Positions 45,065 through 54,105 are shown, counted from the stretch's first letter. The stretch: 64,000 nucleotides of DNA from Herbidospora sakaeratensis (GCF_001570525.1 NZ_BBXC01000022.1:1-64000); one strand, 5' to 3'. Translations and numbers: made by a program. Notes: generated by a model from the sequence alone, not told the origin.

Positions 45065-46752
45065 TCGCCTGAGCGGGCCTTGAACAGGGCCCGCTTGGCG
45101 GCCTTGCCGACGTTGCGGTCGGGGTGGGCCTCGGCGATGGCCTCCAGCAGCTCGTCGAGGTGGGGGTGGCGGACCTTCCAGATCACCTCGAGGAGGCTGA
45201 TCAGGTCGGTCGCCGGGCCGATGTCCTCGAGGCTGCTGACGAACTCGGCGCGGCCCAGGCCCGCCGAGATGGTCCACATGTCGAGGATCAGCCAGTGGGT
45301 GTCGGCCTGGGTCGGCTCGGGCGCGTCGTCGACCTCGAGCTGGGTCAGGTGGGTCGCGGCGTAGGAGCGCAGCGACTCCTCGGCCAGGGCCTTCTTCCAG
45401 GCCGGGATCGCCACCTCGCCGAGCTGGCCGACCAGGGAGGCGGCCTGCACGCGGACGAGCGCGTCGGACTCGTCTTCGACGGCCGCGCCGAGCAGTTCCT
45501 CGGCGGCCTGGGCCGGCTCGCGCAGGCGCATCCAGGCGGCGAACTCGGCGTCGGCCTCCTCTTCGGACATGTCGGCGCTGAGCGACAGCAGGTCGTGGGC
45601 GGTCATGGCGTCGATGGCCGGGCGGGCGTCGATGTCGAGGTCGGCCTCGTCGACCAGGTGGACGACGCCCTCGGTGCCCAGGGAGGTCAGCCGGACCGTC
45701 TCACCGTCGACCTCGGCCATGCCGTAGCCGGTCAGCCAGTCGAGGACCGGGGCCAGCGGGTCGCCGGCCGCCTCCCACGCGGCGTCGCCCAGGTCGTCGT
45801 AGTCGCGGACCGCCTCGGCCAGCTCCTCGCGCAGCTCGTCGAGCGCCTTCTGGCCGCCGCTCAGCAGCACCCGGATCAGGGTCTCGCGGGTCAGCCCCGA
45901 CAGGGCCAGGGTCAGGTCGTCGTCGTCGAGCTCGGGGTCGCCGTAGTCGATCGAGCCGAGGCCGAGCATCCAGGCGTCGAGGACGTCCTCGTCGTCGTCG
46001 AACGGCCAGGCGGCGGTGTCGGAGTCGATGCTCACGGTGTCGTCGCCCGAGGGGGTGACGAACTCGAGGTCGATCGCCAGGTTCCACAGGTTCCACAACT
46101 TCTGCGGACCGGGCAGGGCCAGGGCCGTCACGGCCTCGTCGACCTCGGCGTCGGTCAGCAGGGTCGACTGGCCGACCTTGCGGTCGGTGCCGATCCAGAC
46201 CGACAGGTCGCGGGCCGAGGTGATCAGCGGCACCCGGCGGGCCTCGGCGGCCAGCTCGGCGTCGGGGCGCAGCCGCAGGGTCGGCAGCTCGGCCAGTTCG
46301 TCGGCGAAGGGCTCGAAGTCGCCGAGGCCCTCGTCTTCGTCGCCTTCGTCCTCGTCGTCCCACTCGGTCTCGCCGATCGCGTCCTCCATGCGGTCGACGA
46401 AGTCGTCTTCGAGCGCGTCGAGCTCGTTGAGCAGGAGTTCGAGGCGGTCGGAGCCGGCCGTCAGGCGGCCGGTCTCGTGGAGGAAGGTCAGGTAGGACCG
46501 CAGCGAGGGCACCATCGCGTCGGCGGCGGCGTCGGGGTCTTCGACCACCTGCGGCAGGCGCTCGAGCATGAGGGGGCGCAGATCGTCGCGGCGCCAGTGG
46601 CCCACGTCGGAACGCTGGCTCAGGCGGTGCCACAGGGCGGCCGAGCCGACCAGGTCGGGGTCGCTTTCGGGTGCGTTGGCGGGCACCCAGAGAAGGAATT
46701 CCTGGAGCAGGGGACGCAGTTCAGCGGCGGCTGCCTCAATGCGATCTGTCAC
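45061..46752 (-). CDS. Large acidic protein of unknown function, HEAT-like C-terminus
   Basis: 563 residues, very acidic (an Asp/Glu run in WDDEDEGDEDEG). No enzymatic motif or membrane helix is seen. The C-terminal 180 residues form helix pairs like HEAT repeats (VQAASLVGQLGEVAIPAWKKAL, SLRSYAATHLTQLE). The middle contains several WxLWN-type hydrophobic helices and a run of DDDDLTLAL. Probably cytosolic scaffold-like. The start ATG 46752 is in a region without a good ribosome site. Its end overlaps the thioesterase stop by 4 nt. Confidence 0.6.
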   Translation of the reverse strand: MTDRIEAAAAELRPLLQEFLLWVPANAPESDPDLVGSAALWHRLSQRSDVGHWRRDDLRPLMLERLPQVVEDPDAAADAMVPSLRSYLTFLHETGRLTAGSDRLELLLNELDALEDDFVDRMEDAIGETEWDDEDEGDEDEGLGDFEPFADELAELPTLRLRPDAELAAEARRVPLITSARDLSVWIGTDRKVGQSTLLTDAEVDEAVTALALPGPQKLWNLWNLAIDLEFVTPSGDDTVSIDSDTAAWPFDDDEDVLDAWMLGLGSIDYGDPELDDDDLTLALSGLTRETLIRVLLSGGQKALDELREELAEAVRDYDDLGDAAWEAAGDPLAPVLDWLTGYGMAEVDGETVRLTSLGTEGVVHLVDEADLDIDARPAIDAMTAHDLLSLSADMSEEEADAEFAAWMRLREPAQAAEELLGAAVEDESDALVRVQAASLVGQLGEVAIPAWKKALAEESLRSYAATHLTQLEVDDAPEPTQADTHWLILDMWTISAGLGRAEFVSSLEDIGPATDLISLLEVIWKVRHPHLDELLEAIAEAHPDRNVGKAAKRALFKARSGD

Positions 46753-46815
46753 CCCGCCAGCCTAGGGCCAAGAGGCGAGGCCATCTAACCGGTTGGCCCT
46801 CCTTCGGCAGACCGT

Positions 46816-47544
46816 TCAGGCCCCGTTCGCACCGGCTCTGCGCATCGCCTCGGTGATGCGGTCGGCGGCGCTCACGACGGGCGCGGCGTGGAGGCGGCCC
46901 GGGGTGCGGGTGAGACGCTCTATCGGGCCCGAGACCGACACGGCGGCGATCACCTTGCCGCCCACGCCGCGGATGGGCGCCGACACCGAGGCGACGCCCT
47001 GCTCGCGCTCGCCGACGCTGTGGGCCCAGCCCCGCCGCCGGACGCTGGCCAGGGTCGCGGCGGTGAACTTGGCGCCGCGCAGGCCCCGGTGGAGCCGGTC
47101 GGGCTCCTCCCACGCGAGCAGGATCTGGGCGGCGGAACCGGCGCTCATCGGCAGCGCCGACCCGACGGGAACGGTGTCGCGCAGGCCGCTGGCGCGTTCC
47201 GCCGCCGCGACGCACACCCGCTCGTCGCCCTGACGGCGGTAGAGCTGGGCGCTCTCGCCGGTCAGATCACGCAACTGGGTCAGGACGGGACCCGCGACCG
47301 CGAGCAGGCGATCTTCGCCCGCAGCGGTGGACAACTCGGACAAACGGGGGCCCAATATGAAGCGACCCTGTGTGTCGCGGGACACGATCCGGTGATGCTC
47401 CAGGGCCACCGCGAGACGGTGAGCAGTGGGTCGGGCCAGCCCGGTGGCCTGGACCAACTGCGCGAGCGACGCCGGTCCGGCCTCCAGGGCGTTGAGCACG
47501 AGGACGGCCTTGTCGAGTACGCCGACTCCGCTAGAGTTGTCCAT
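46816..47544 (-). CDS. ndgR: IclR-family regulator NdgR/LtbR
   Basis: 242 residues. The N-terminal winged helix-turn-helix (about 10-70: ALEAGPASLAQLVQATGLARPTAHRLAVALE) and C-terminal ligand domain (SAQLYRRQGDERVCVAAAE, GSALPMSAGSAAQ) match the NdgR/LtbR regulators, which stand divergent from leuCD in actinobacteria and control leucine and other branched-chain genes. A -10 CAGTAT ends 6 nt before the ATG, so it is leaderless. A GTCTC-N7-GAGAT palindrome lies over its promoter, so autoregulation is likely. Confidence 0.9.
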   Translation of the reverse strand: MDNSSGVGVLDKAVLVLNALEAGPASLAQLVQATGLARPTAHRLAVALEHHRIVSRDTQGRFILGPRLSELSTAAGEDRLLAVAGPVLTQLRDLTGESAQLYRRQGDERVCVAAAERASGLRDTVPVGSALPMSAGSAAQILLAWEEPDRLHRGLRGAKFTAATLASVRRRGWAHSVGEREQGVASVSAPIRGVGGKVIAAVSVSGPIERLTRTPGRLHAAPVVSAADRITEAMRRAGANGA

Positions 47545-47558
47545 ACCCCGATACTGCC

Positions 47559-47575
47559 GTCTCGCTATCCGAGAT
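47559..47575. promoter_or_regulatory. Palindromic operator near ndgR (GTCTC-N7-GAGAT)
   Basis: GTCTC-gctatcc-GAGAT in the -35 region of ndgR. It belongs to a ~40-bp direct repeat with the site at 47629. Confidence 0.65.
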
Positions 47576-47628
47576 GCAACCGAAGCAGTGGCGGTTAGAA
47601 GATACAGTGTCCATATCCCGATATTTCA

Positions 47629-47645
47629 GTCTCATGATGAGAGAC
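47629..47645. promoter_or_regulatory. Palindromic operator upstream of leuC (GTCTC-N7-GAGAC)
   Basis: GTCTC-atgatga-GAGAC, about 30 bp before the leuC ATG. A -10-like GATATT lies just upstream at 47620-47625. Confidence 0.7.
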
Positions 47646-47676
47646 GGGACGATAACGCGAGGAGGCGTTGGAGACC

Positions 47677-49065
47677 ATGGGACGCACACTGGCCGAGAAA
47701 GTATGGGAGCAGCACGTCGTCAGGCGCGCCGACGGTGAGCCCGACCTGCTCTTCATCGACCTCCACCTCATCCACGAGGTGACCAGCCCGCAGGCGTTCG
47801 ACGGGCTCCGCATGGCCGGGCGGCCGGTCCGCCGGCCCGACCTGACCATCGCCACCGAAGACCACAACGTGCCGACGGTCCGCGGCCCGATCGCCGACCC
47901 GGTGTCCCGCACCCAGGTCGAGACGCTGCGCAAGAACGCCGCCGAGTTCGGCATCCGGCTCCACCCCATGGGCGACGCCGGCCAGGGCGTGGTGCACATC
48001 ATCGGCCCGCAGTTCGGGCTCACCCAGCCGGGCATGACGATCGTCTGCGGCGACAGCCACACCTCGACCCACGGCGCCTTCGGCGGCATCGCGTTCGGCA
48101 TCGGCACCTCCGAGGTGGAGCACGTGCTGGCCACCCAGACGCTGCCGGCCTACCGCCCGAAGACGATGGCGATCGAGGTCAAGGGCGCGCTGCCCTTCGG
48201 CGTCACGGCCAAGGACCTGATCCTGGCGATCATCGCCGAGATCGGCACCGGCGGCGGCCAGGGCTACATCGTCGAATACCGGGGCGAGGCGATCCGGAAC
48301 CTCTCGATGGAGGGCCGGATGACGGTCTGCAACATGTCCATCGAGGCGGGCGCCCGCGCGGGCCTGATCGCCCCCGACGAGACCACCTTCGCCTACCTGA
48401 AGGGCCGCCCCCACGCTCCCGAGGGCGAGGCGTGGGACGCCGCGGTCGACTACTGGAAGACCCTGCGCACCGACGACGACGCCGTCTTCGACAAGGTCGT
48501 GGAGATCGACGCCGCGACGCTCACCCCGTTCGTCACCTGGGGCACGAACCCGGGCCAGGGCGCGCCGCTGAGCTCGGTCGTCCCGGCGCCGGAGCAGTTC
48601 GGCGACCCGATCGAGCGGTCGGCCGCCGAGCGGGCGCTGGAGTACATGGGGCTGACCGCCGGCACCCGGCTCACCGACGTCGAGGTCGACACGGTGTTCG
48701 TCGGCTCGTGCACCAACGGCCGGCTCGAAGACCTGCGGGCCGCCGCCGAGATCCTCCAGGGCCGTCAGGTGCGCACCCGCACGCTGATCGTGCCGGGCTC
48801 GATGATGGTCAAGCTCCAGGCCGAGGCCGAGGGGCTCCACGAGGTGTTCAAGGCCGCCGGGGCCGAGTGGCGGGAGGCCGGGTGCTCGATGTGCCTGGGC
48901 ATGAACCCCGACACCCTCGCGCCGGGGGAGCGCAGCGCCTCCACGTCCAACCGCAACTTCGAGGGCCGGCAGGGCAAGGGTGGCCGCACCCACCTGGTGT
49001 CGCCGCAGGTCGCCGCGGCGACCGCCGTCACCGGCAAGCTGACCGCCCCCGCCGACCTCGTCTGA
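47677..49065 (+). CDS. leuC: 3-isopropylmalate dehydratase large subunit
   Basis: Isomerises 2-isopropylmalate to 3-isopropylmalate with LeuD. 462 residues. FeS cluster Cys residues occur in VGSCTNGR and [13 protein letters not shown] 47677 is chosen over TTG 47668 because GAGGAGG sits about 12 nt before the ATG and only 2-3 nt before the TTG. It lies downstream of the two palindromes shared with ndgR. leuD follows 14 nt later. Confidence 0.96.
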   Translation: MGRTLAEKVWEQHVVRRADGEPDLLFIDLHLIHEVTSPQAFDGLRMAGRPVRRPDLTIATEDHNVPTVRGPIADPVSRTQVETLRKNAAEFGIRLHPMGDAGQGVVHIIGPQFGLTQPGMTIVCGDSHTSTHGAFGGIAFGIGTSEVEHVLATQTLPAYRPKTMAIEVKGALPFGVTAKDLILAIIAEIGTGGGQGYIVEYRGEAIRNLSMEGRMTVCNMSIEAGARAGLIAPDETTFAYLKGRPHAPEGEAWDAAVDYWKTLRTDDDAVFDKVVEIDAATLTPFVTWGTNPGQGAPLSSVVPAPEQFGDPIERSAAERALEYMGLTAGTRLTDVEVDTVFVGSCTNGRLEDLRAAAEILQGRQVRTRTLIVPGSMMVKLQAEAEGLHEVFKAAGAEWREAGCSMCLGMNPDTLAPGERSASTSNRNFEGRQGKGGRTHLVSPQVAAATAVTGKLTAPADLV

Positions 49066-49079
49066 CCCGGAGAGCTCTG

Positions 49080-49667
49080 ATGGACGCCTTCGTCACCCAC
49101 ACCGGCACCGCCGTCCCGCTGCGGCGCAGCAACGTCGACACCGACCAGATCATCCCGGCCGTCTGGCTCAAGCAGGTCAGCCGCACCGGCTTCGAGAGGG
49201 GCCTGTTCGCCGCCTGGCGCGAAGACCCCTCGTTCGTGCTGAACGACCCGGCCTACGCCGGCGCCTCGGTCCTGGTCTCCGGGCCCGACTTCGGCACCGG
49301 CTCCTCGCGCGAGCACGCCGTCTGGGCCCTGCAGCAGTACGGCTTCCGCGTCGTCATCGCCGCCCGCTTCGGCGACATCTTCCGCAACAACTCCACCAAG
49401 ATGGGCCTGCTCCCGGTCATCCTGTCGCCCGAGGCGGTCGAGACGCTGCAGAAGGCCGTCGAGGCCGACCCCGCGACCGAGATCACCGTCGACCTGGCCG
49501 AGCGCCAGGTGCGCGCGGCGGGCGAGACGTGGTCGTTCGAGATCGACGACTACACCCGCTGGCGGCTGATGGAGGGCCTCGACGACATCGGCCTGACCCT
49601 CCGGCACGCCGACGCGATCGCGGCGTACGAGAGCGAGCGGCAGCCGTGGCTGCCGAAGACGGCCTGA
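49080..49667 (+). CDS. leuD: 3-isopropylmalate dehydratase small subunit
   Basis: Swivel subunit of LeuCD. 195 residues. [13 protein letters not shown] and [21 protein letters not shown] are signatures, and [13 protein letters not shown] is typical. The ATG shares a base with the end of the spacer TGA and is preceded by GGAGAG. Its 3' end overlaps the next small gene by 22 nt. Confidence 0.95.
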   Translation: MDAFVTHTGTAVPLRRSNVDTDQIIPAVWLKQVSRTGFERGLFAAWREDPSFVLNDPAYAGASVLVSGPDFGTGSSREHAVWALQQYGFRVVIAARFGDIFRNNSTKMGLLPVILSPEAVETLQKAVEADPATEITVDLAERQVRAAGETWSFEIDDYTRWRLMEGLDDIGLTLRHADAIAAYESERQPWLPKTA

Positions 49668-49888
49668 CCGGCCCCGAAGAAGAACTGGCGCGGCGGCTGC
49701 GCGACGCGCAGCGCCGCGTTCGGGACCTACCCTTGACAGGGGAGGAGCGGGAACGTGTCGCTCGGAGGCTGCTCGCGATCTGTGATGCGGCAAAGCGCGA
49801 CATTCCCCATGCAACCACCCGGCTGGAGGGCTTCATCGCCTTCCTGGACGGCGAATTCGACACGCCGAGTGGCGGCGAATTCACGTAA
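49646..49888 (+). CDS. Small helical protein between leuD and hup, unknown
   Basis: 80 residues from GTG 49646, inside the end of leuD. It is a heptad-like, charged helix ([21 protein letters not shown], then [20 protein letters not shown]). No family is recognised. Its position after leuD and the overlap suggest it is co-translated. The start is uncertain. Confidence 0.6.
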   Translation: MAAEDGLTGPEEELARRLRDAQRRVRDLPLTGEERERVARRLLAICDAAKRDIPHATTRLEGFIAFLDGEFDTPSGGEFT

Positions 49889-49948
49889 GGTGATTGAGTA
49901 ACGCGCGTTCCTCCCCTACTTTCAAAGCGCGTAAGGGGGAGGAACCAC

Positions 49949-50248
49949 ATGAACAAGAAGGAACTCGTCGACGCCATCGCCGACCGAGTCGGCGACAAGA
50001 AGACGGCGACCGAAGCGATCAACGCCGTCATCGACGCCATTCAGCAGGCCGTCGCCAGCGGTGACAAGGTCTCGATCACCGGCTTCGGCGCTTTCGAAAT
50101 GGCCCACAAGCCGGCCCGCACCGCGCGCAACCCTTCCACGGGTGAGCCGATCAAGGTCGCCGAGAGCTGGGCGCCGAAGTTCCGTCCGGGGGCCGATTTC
50201 AAGGAACTGGTCAACGCGGGCGGTAAGAAGGCGCACAAGAAGAAGTAG
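49949..50248 (+). CDS. hup: Histone-like DNA-binding protein HU
   Basis: 99 residues. MNKKELVDAIADRVGDKKTATEAINAVIDAI starts it and the arm block FGAFEMAHKPARTARNPSTGEPI is the HU DNA-intercalating region; the tail is Lys-rich (GGKKAHKKK). It bends and packages DNA. GGGGGAGG precedes ATG 49949. It is followed by a strong terminator. Confidence 0.97.
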   Translation: MNKKELVDAIADRVGDKKTATEAINAVIDAIQQAVASGDKVSITGFGAFEMAHKPARTARNPSTGEPIKVAESWAPKFRPGADFKELVNAGGKKAHKKK

Positions 50249-50263
50249 CCACAGCACGCGGAA

Positions 50264-50309
50264 AACGGCGCACCCGATCCATTTCGGTTTCGGGGGCGCC
50301 GTTCCTGTT
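50264..50309 (+). terminator. hup terminator
   Basis: AACGGCGC...CCCGA pairs with TCGGG...GCGCCGTT, about 13 pairs with one mismatched base, then CCTGTTT. It also lies at the end of the convergent TetR gene. Confidence 0.8.
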
Positions 50310-51223
50310 TACGGCACCGGAAATGTGCTGAGCGTGATGAACGAGATCACGCCGTCGGCCAGCACGACGTTCACCCGCTGGCCCGGCCGGAGCAGCCGCA
50401 GCGGGCCCGCGTCGAAGGCCGCGGCCGGGAACGGCACCTCGGTGCCGTCGTCGAGGTAGACCGACCCTGAACGGGTCTCGTCGTCGAAGGTCTTCACCGT
50501 CGCCTGCACGCCGTCAGGGTAGTCGATGTAGGACGCCAGGCCCCTGAGGATGATGTCGAGCCCGAGCTCGAACCGGTAGTCGTTGGTCTCGCCGGTCATG
50601 TAGCGCGCCATCGCCGTCAGGTTCGGGTAGTCGTCGGCCGGCAGGTCGCGGAAGTAGCCCTCCATCTGCTCCATGACCTCGGCCCACTTCTCCGGCGTGG
50701 ACGCCTTGAAGCGCTGCTCCCACATGCCCTCCTCCAGGGTGAACCCTTCGAGGAAGGTCGACAGCAGGTCGCCGGCGATGGCGGCGACCCGGTCGGGCAG
50801 GCCGGAGCGCAGGATCGCCATCAGCCGCTCGACGTTGGGCATCAGCTCGGGCGTGAACGGCACGTGCTGCATGGAGATCCAGGCCAGGTCGCGGTGGGCG
50901 CGCAGTCGGGTCCGGCCGGCCCGCGCGAAGTCCTTGATCTGCTCCATCCAGTTGGCCGGGTCGGGCTCGGGCAGGCCGTCGCCGACGAACATGCGTTCGT
51001 ACATGAGCTTGAACAGCTCTTCCTTGTTCTCCACGTGGGCGTAGAGCGCCGAGACCGCGACGCCGAGCTCGGCGGCGACCTGGCGCATGCTCAGGCGGTG
51101 GTAGCCCTCGCGGTCGAGCACGACGTAGGCCGCGTCGACGATGCGGTCGCGGGTGAGCGGGACCTTCGCCGGACGCTTGGGCTCCTGATCGTTCTTCTCC
51201 CACGGGGGCGTCGGCATGGTCAT
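50309..51223 (-). CDS. TetR-family repressor with a C-terminal cold-shock-like domain
   Basis: 304 residues from ATG 51223. The HTH domain (about 22-70: RDRIVDAAYVVLDREGYHRLSMRQVAAELGV, ALYAHVENKEELF) is a normal TetR head. A ligand domain follows. The last ~60 residues read like a cold-shock OB fold: ATVKTFDDETRSGSVYLDD, F..AAF, LRLLRPGQRVNV, the spacing of CspA's VKWFN...DDG...GQ.V. This fusion is unusual. The divergent MFS gene and the four operator copies between them identify it as a drug-efflux repressor by context. Confidence 0.85.
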   Translation of the reverse strand: MTMPTPPWEKNDQEPKRPAKVPLTRDRIVDAAYVVLDREGYHRLSMRQVAAELGVAVSALYAHVENKEELFKLMYERMFVGDGLPEPDPANWMEQIKDFARAGRTRLRAHRDLAWISMQHVPFTPELMPNVERLMAILRSGLPDRVAAIAGDLLSTFLEGFTLEEGMWEQRFKASTPEKWAEVMEQMEGYFRDLPADDYPNLTAMARYMTGETNDYRFELGLDIILRGLASYIDYPDGVQATVKTFDDETRSGSVYLDDGTEVPFPAAAFDAGPLRLLRPGQRVNVVLADGVISFITLSTFPVP

Positions 51224-51242
51224 GCAGCCAAGCCTTTCAGAT

Positions 51243-51311
51243 GAACAGTGTTCTTGCTTACTGAACACTGTTCATGCTAGAACAGTGTTCACTTCATTAT
51301 GAACACTGTTC
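51243..51311. promoter_or_regulatory. Four-copy TetR operator array
   Basis: GAACA(G/C)TGTTC occurs at 51243-51253, 51263-51273, 51280-51290 and 51301-51311, with the centre base alternating G, C, G, C. Start-to-start spacing is 20, 17 and 21 bp. The array covers almost all of the TetR/MFS intergenic region. Confidence 0.85.
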
Positions 51312-51330
51312 TCCTCCCGGGGGTAATCGT

Positions 51331-52773
51331 ATGTCCCAGACGACCGTCACGGGGGTGACCGAGGGCTACCGGTGGCGCTGGCCGGCCCTCTTCGTCATCC
51401 TCGGCGCCGAGATCATGGACCTGATCGACGCCATGGTCACCAACATCGCCGGCCCGCACATCCAGGCCGAGCTGGGCGGATCCGAGACGCTGCTCCAGTG
51501 GCTCGGCGCCGCCTACACCCTGGCCATGGCCACCGGCCTGCTCACCGGCGGCCGCCTCGGCGACGTCTTCGGCCGGCGCCGGATGTTCATCGTCGGCGCC
51601 GTCGGCTTCACCGTCAGCTCGCTGCTCTGCGGCCTGGCGATGTCGCCCGAGATGCTCGTCGCCTCCCGCGCCCTTCAGGGCCTGTTCGCCGCCGTCATGC
51701 TGCCACAGGGGCTCGGCATGCTGCGCGAGATGTTCCCCCCGTCGGAGGTCGGCAAGGCGTTCGGCCTGTTCGGGCCGGTCATGGGTCTGGCGGCGGTCGG
51801 GGGGCCGATCCTGGCCGGGTGGCTGGTCGACGCCGACTTCTTCGGCACCGGCTGGCGCATGATCTTCCTGATCAACCTGCCCGTCGGCCTGCTGGCCATC
51901 GCGGGCGGGCTGCGCTACCTGCCCGAGTCGAAGTCGCCCAGCCCGCCCTCGCTCGACCTGCTCGGCGTCGTGCTGGCCTCGGTCGCCGGGCTGCTCGTGG
52001 TGTTCCCGCTGGTCCAGGGCCGCGAGCACGACTGGCCCGCGTGGGCGTTCGTGATGCTGGCCGCCTCGCTCGCGGTGTTCGGGCTGTTCGGCTGGTATCA
52101 GGGCCGGCGCACCCGCGCGGGCCGCGACCCGCTGATCGAGGGCAGCCTGTTCCGCAAGCGGGCCTTCAACGGCGGCCTGGTCACCGGGCTCGTCTTCTTC
52201 TCCGGCATGTCGGGCTTCATGCTGGTCTTCAACCTCTACACCCAGATCGGGCTGCACTACTCGCCGCTCAAGGCCGGTCTGGCGGGCGTCCCGTGGTCGA
52301 TCGGCATGATCGTCGGCTTCGGGCTGGTCCAGCCGCTCATGAAGTACGGCCGCGCGTGCCTCCAGGGCGGCACGCTGATGATGACGGTCGGCGTCGTGCT
52401 GGTCTGGGTGACCCTCCAGCTCGCCGGGCTGAGCGTCACCCCCTGGCAGCTCGCCCCCGCGCTGGTCCTCACCGGCATCGGCATGGGCTTCCTGATGGCG
52501 CCCTTCTTCAACCTGGTGCTCGCCGGGGTGGAGCCCCACGAGACCGGCTCGGCCTCCGGCACGCTCACCGCCGTGCAGCAGCTCGGCGGCGCGTTCGGGG
52601 TGGCGCTGCTCGGCACCGTCTTCTTCGACCTGCTGGGCGAGGTGCCCAGCCCGGAGACCTTCGAGACCGCGATGGAGACCACGCTCTGGGTGGTCGCCGG
52701 GATGCTGCTGCTCACCTTCGTGGTGTCGTTCCTGCTCCCCAAGCACGTCAGGGAAGAGGACCTACAGCACTAG
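51331..52773 (+). CDS. MFS drug transporter, DHA2 (14-helix) family
   Basis: 480 residues with about 14 hydrophobic segments. LIDAMVTNIAGPHIQAELG (helix 1), TGGRLGDVFGRRRMFIVG (the loop 2-3 motif A) and the MGLAAVGGPILAGWLVD motif C are typical of EmrB/QacA-type proton antiporters. ATG 51331 is preceded by a G-run. It is divergent from its probable TetR repressor and separated only by the operator array. Its end overlaps fbiD by 12 nt. Confidence 0.92.
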   Translation: MSQTTVTGVTEGYRWRWPALFVILGAEIMDLIDAMVTNIAGPHIQAELGGSETLLQWLGAAYTLAMATGLLTGGRLGDVFGRRRMFIVGAVGFTVSSLLCGLAMSPEMLVASRALQGLFAAVMLPQGLGMLREMFPPSEVGKAFGLFGPVMGLAAVGGPILAGWLVDADFFGTGWRMIFLINLPVGLLAIAGGLRYLPESKSPSPPSLDLLGVVLASVAGLLVVFPLVQGREHDWPAWAFVMLAASLAVFGLFGWYQGRRTRAGRDPLIEGSLFRKRAFNGGLVTGLVFFSGMSGFMLVFNLYTQIGLHYSPLKAGLAGVPWSIGMIVGFGLVQPLMKYGRACLQGGTLMMTVGVVLVWVTLQLAGLSVTPWQLAPALVLTGIGMGFLMAPFFNLVLAGVEPHETGSASGTLTAVQQLGGAFGVALLGTVFFDLLGEVPSPETFETAMETTLWVVAGMLLLTFVVSFLLPKHVREEDLQH

Positions 52774-53376
52774 GCGCGCCACGGCGGCGGTGTGGGGCCC
52801 CAGGCCCAGCGCCGCCGCCGCGGCCAGGTCCTCGATCGTGTCGACGTCACGGCGGACCGAGTCGACGTCGGCCAGGCAGAGCTCCTTCGCGCCGCCCGAC
52901 AGGTGCCGCGCCCGCGACTCGCCGCCGAACCTCGGCCGGAAGGGCACGCCGGGGCGCACGGCGTACAAGACGGTGCCCACGTCGGCGGCGTCGGGCAGGA
53001 ACGCCTGGTCGAACTCGGCCGCCGCCGCCAGCACCCGCGCCAGCTCGCCGGGGCGCAGCGCGGGCAGGTCGGCCTGGAGGGCGGCCACCGCTCCGGTGGC
53101 GCTCGCCGCCCCCGCGCGCAGCGCCGCGTTCAGCCCGACGTCCGGGTCGTGGACGACCTCCGCCCCCAGCCCCGCCAGCACGGCCGCCGGCCTCGGGTCG
53201 GCCGTCACCACGATCACCCGCGCGACCCCCTCGGCCGACGACGCGGCCGTCACCGTGTCGGCGGCCACCGCCACCGCCAGGTCCTCCCGATGGGGCCCCA
53301 CGGCGGCGGCCAGCCGGGTCTTGGCCCTGATCAGGGTCTTGACGGGGACGACGATCGTCCATCCGAGCCGTTGCAT
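52762..53376 (-). CDS. fbiD: Phosphoenolpyruvate guanylyltransferase (CofC/FbiD)
   Basis: Makes the activated lactyl/enolpyruvyl donor for coenzyme F420. 204 residues. WTIVVPVKTLIRAKTRLA is the nucleotide-binding N-terminus and AALQADLPALRPGEL the metal region; FGGESRARHLSGGAKEL is a signature. The start chosen is ATG 53376; ATG 53388 is possible. F420 is general in actinobacteria; the other fbi genes are not in the window. Confidence 0.9.
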   Translation of the reverse strand: MQRLGWTIVVPVKTLIRAKTRLAAAVGPHREDLAVAVAADTVTAASSAEGVARVIVVTADPRPAAVLAGLGAEVVHDPDVGLNAALRAGAASATGAVAALQADLPALRPGELARVLAAAAEFDQAFLPDAADVGTVLYAVRPGVPFRPRFGGESRARHLSGGAKELCLADVDSVRRDVDTIEDLAAAAALGLGPHTAAVARLVL

Positions 53377-53430
53377 GACACCAAGCATCGCGCCTCGACA
53401 TCGGCTCGGGCCAACCGGGACACTTGGGTG

Positions 53431-54105
53431 ATGAGCCGCCGCCCCGGGCGACCGTCCCGTTTCTGGGAGACGGTCGCCGTCGTGATCATCAAGCCGCTAT
53501 CGCTGCTGCTCGTGAAGCACGACTGGCGCCGGCTCGACCGCATCCCCCGGACCGGCGGCGTGATCGTCGTCGCCAACCACCTGTCGTGGACCGACCCGGT
53601 GCTGCTCGGCCACCTGCTCTACGCCTCCGGGCGCTGGCCGGTCGTGCTGGCCAAGTCGGGCGTCTTCGGGGTGCCGGTCCTGGGAAAGGTGATCGCCGCG
53701 CTGCGCGCGATCCCGGTCTACCGGGGCAGCTCCGACGCCAACCGCTCGCTGAACGACGCGGAGGAGCGCCTGGCCGAGGGCGGCGCCATCCTGTTCTATC
53801 CCGAGGGCACGATCACCCGCGACCCCGAGCTGTGGCCGATGGCCGGCAAGACCGGCGCGGCCCGCCTGGCCCTGGCGACGGGCGCCCCGGTGATCCCGAT
53901 CGCCCACTGGGGGGCGCAGGAACTGCTGCCGTACGGCGAGAAGAAGCCCCGGATCCTCCCGCGCAAGACCTTCAAGGCGGTCGTCGGCGAACCGGTCGAC
54001 CTGTCGGGGTTCGCCGACCGCCCGGCCGAGGCGACCGCCGAGATCATGCGCGCCCTCACCCTGCTCGTCGCGGAGCTACGGGGTGAGAAGGCGCCTGACG
54101 CCTAA
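53431..54105 (+). CDS. plsC: 1-acyl-sn-glycerol-3-phosphate acyltransferase
   Basis: Phosphatidic-acid synthesis at the inner face of the membrane. 224 residues. The catalytic NHxxxxD block is NHLSWTD and the second block is FYPEGTITRDPEL; a hydrophobic N-terminus anchors it. ATG 53431 is the start because the upstream sequence is antisense to fbiD. gpsA follows 21 nt later, and both serve glycerophospholipid synthesis. Confidence 0.92.
   Translation: MSRRPGRPSRFWETVAVVIIKPLSLLLVKHDWRRLDRIPRTGGVIVVANHLSWTDPVLLGHLLYASGRWPVVLAKSGVFGVPVLGKVIAALRAIPVYRGSSDANRSLNDAEERLAEGGAILFYPEGTITRDPELWPMAGKTGAARLALATGAPVIPIAHWGAQELLPYGEKKPRILPRKTFKAVVGEPVDLSGFADRPAEATAEIMRALTLLVAELRGEKAPDA

Noticed and set aside
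51243-51311. The four repeats as a CRISPR array
   Set aside because: Units are 11 bp, palindromic, with 6-10 bp gaps and no cas genes; they are operators.
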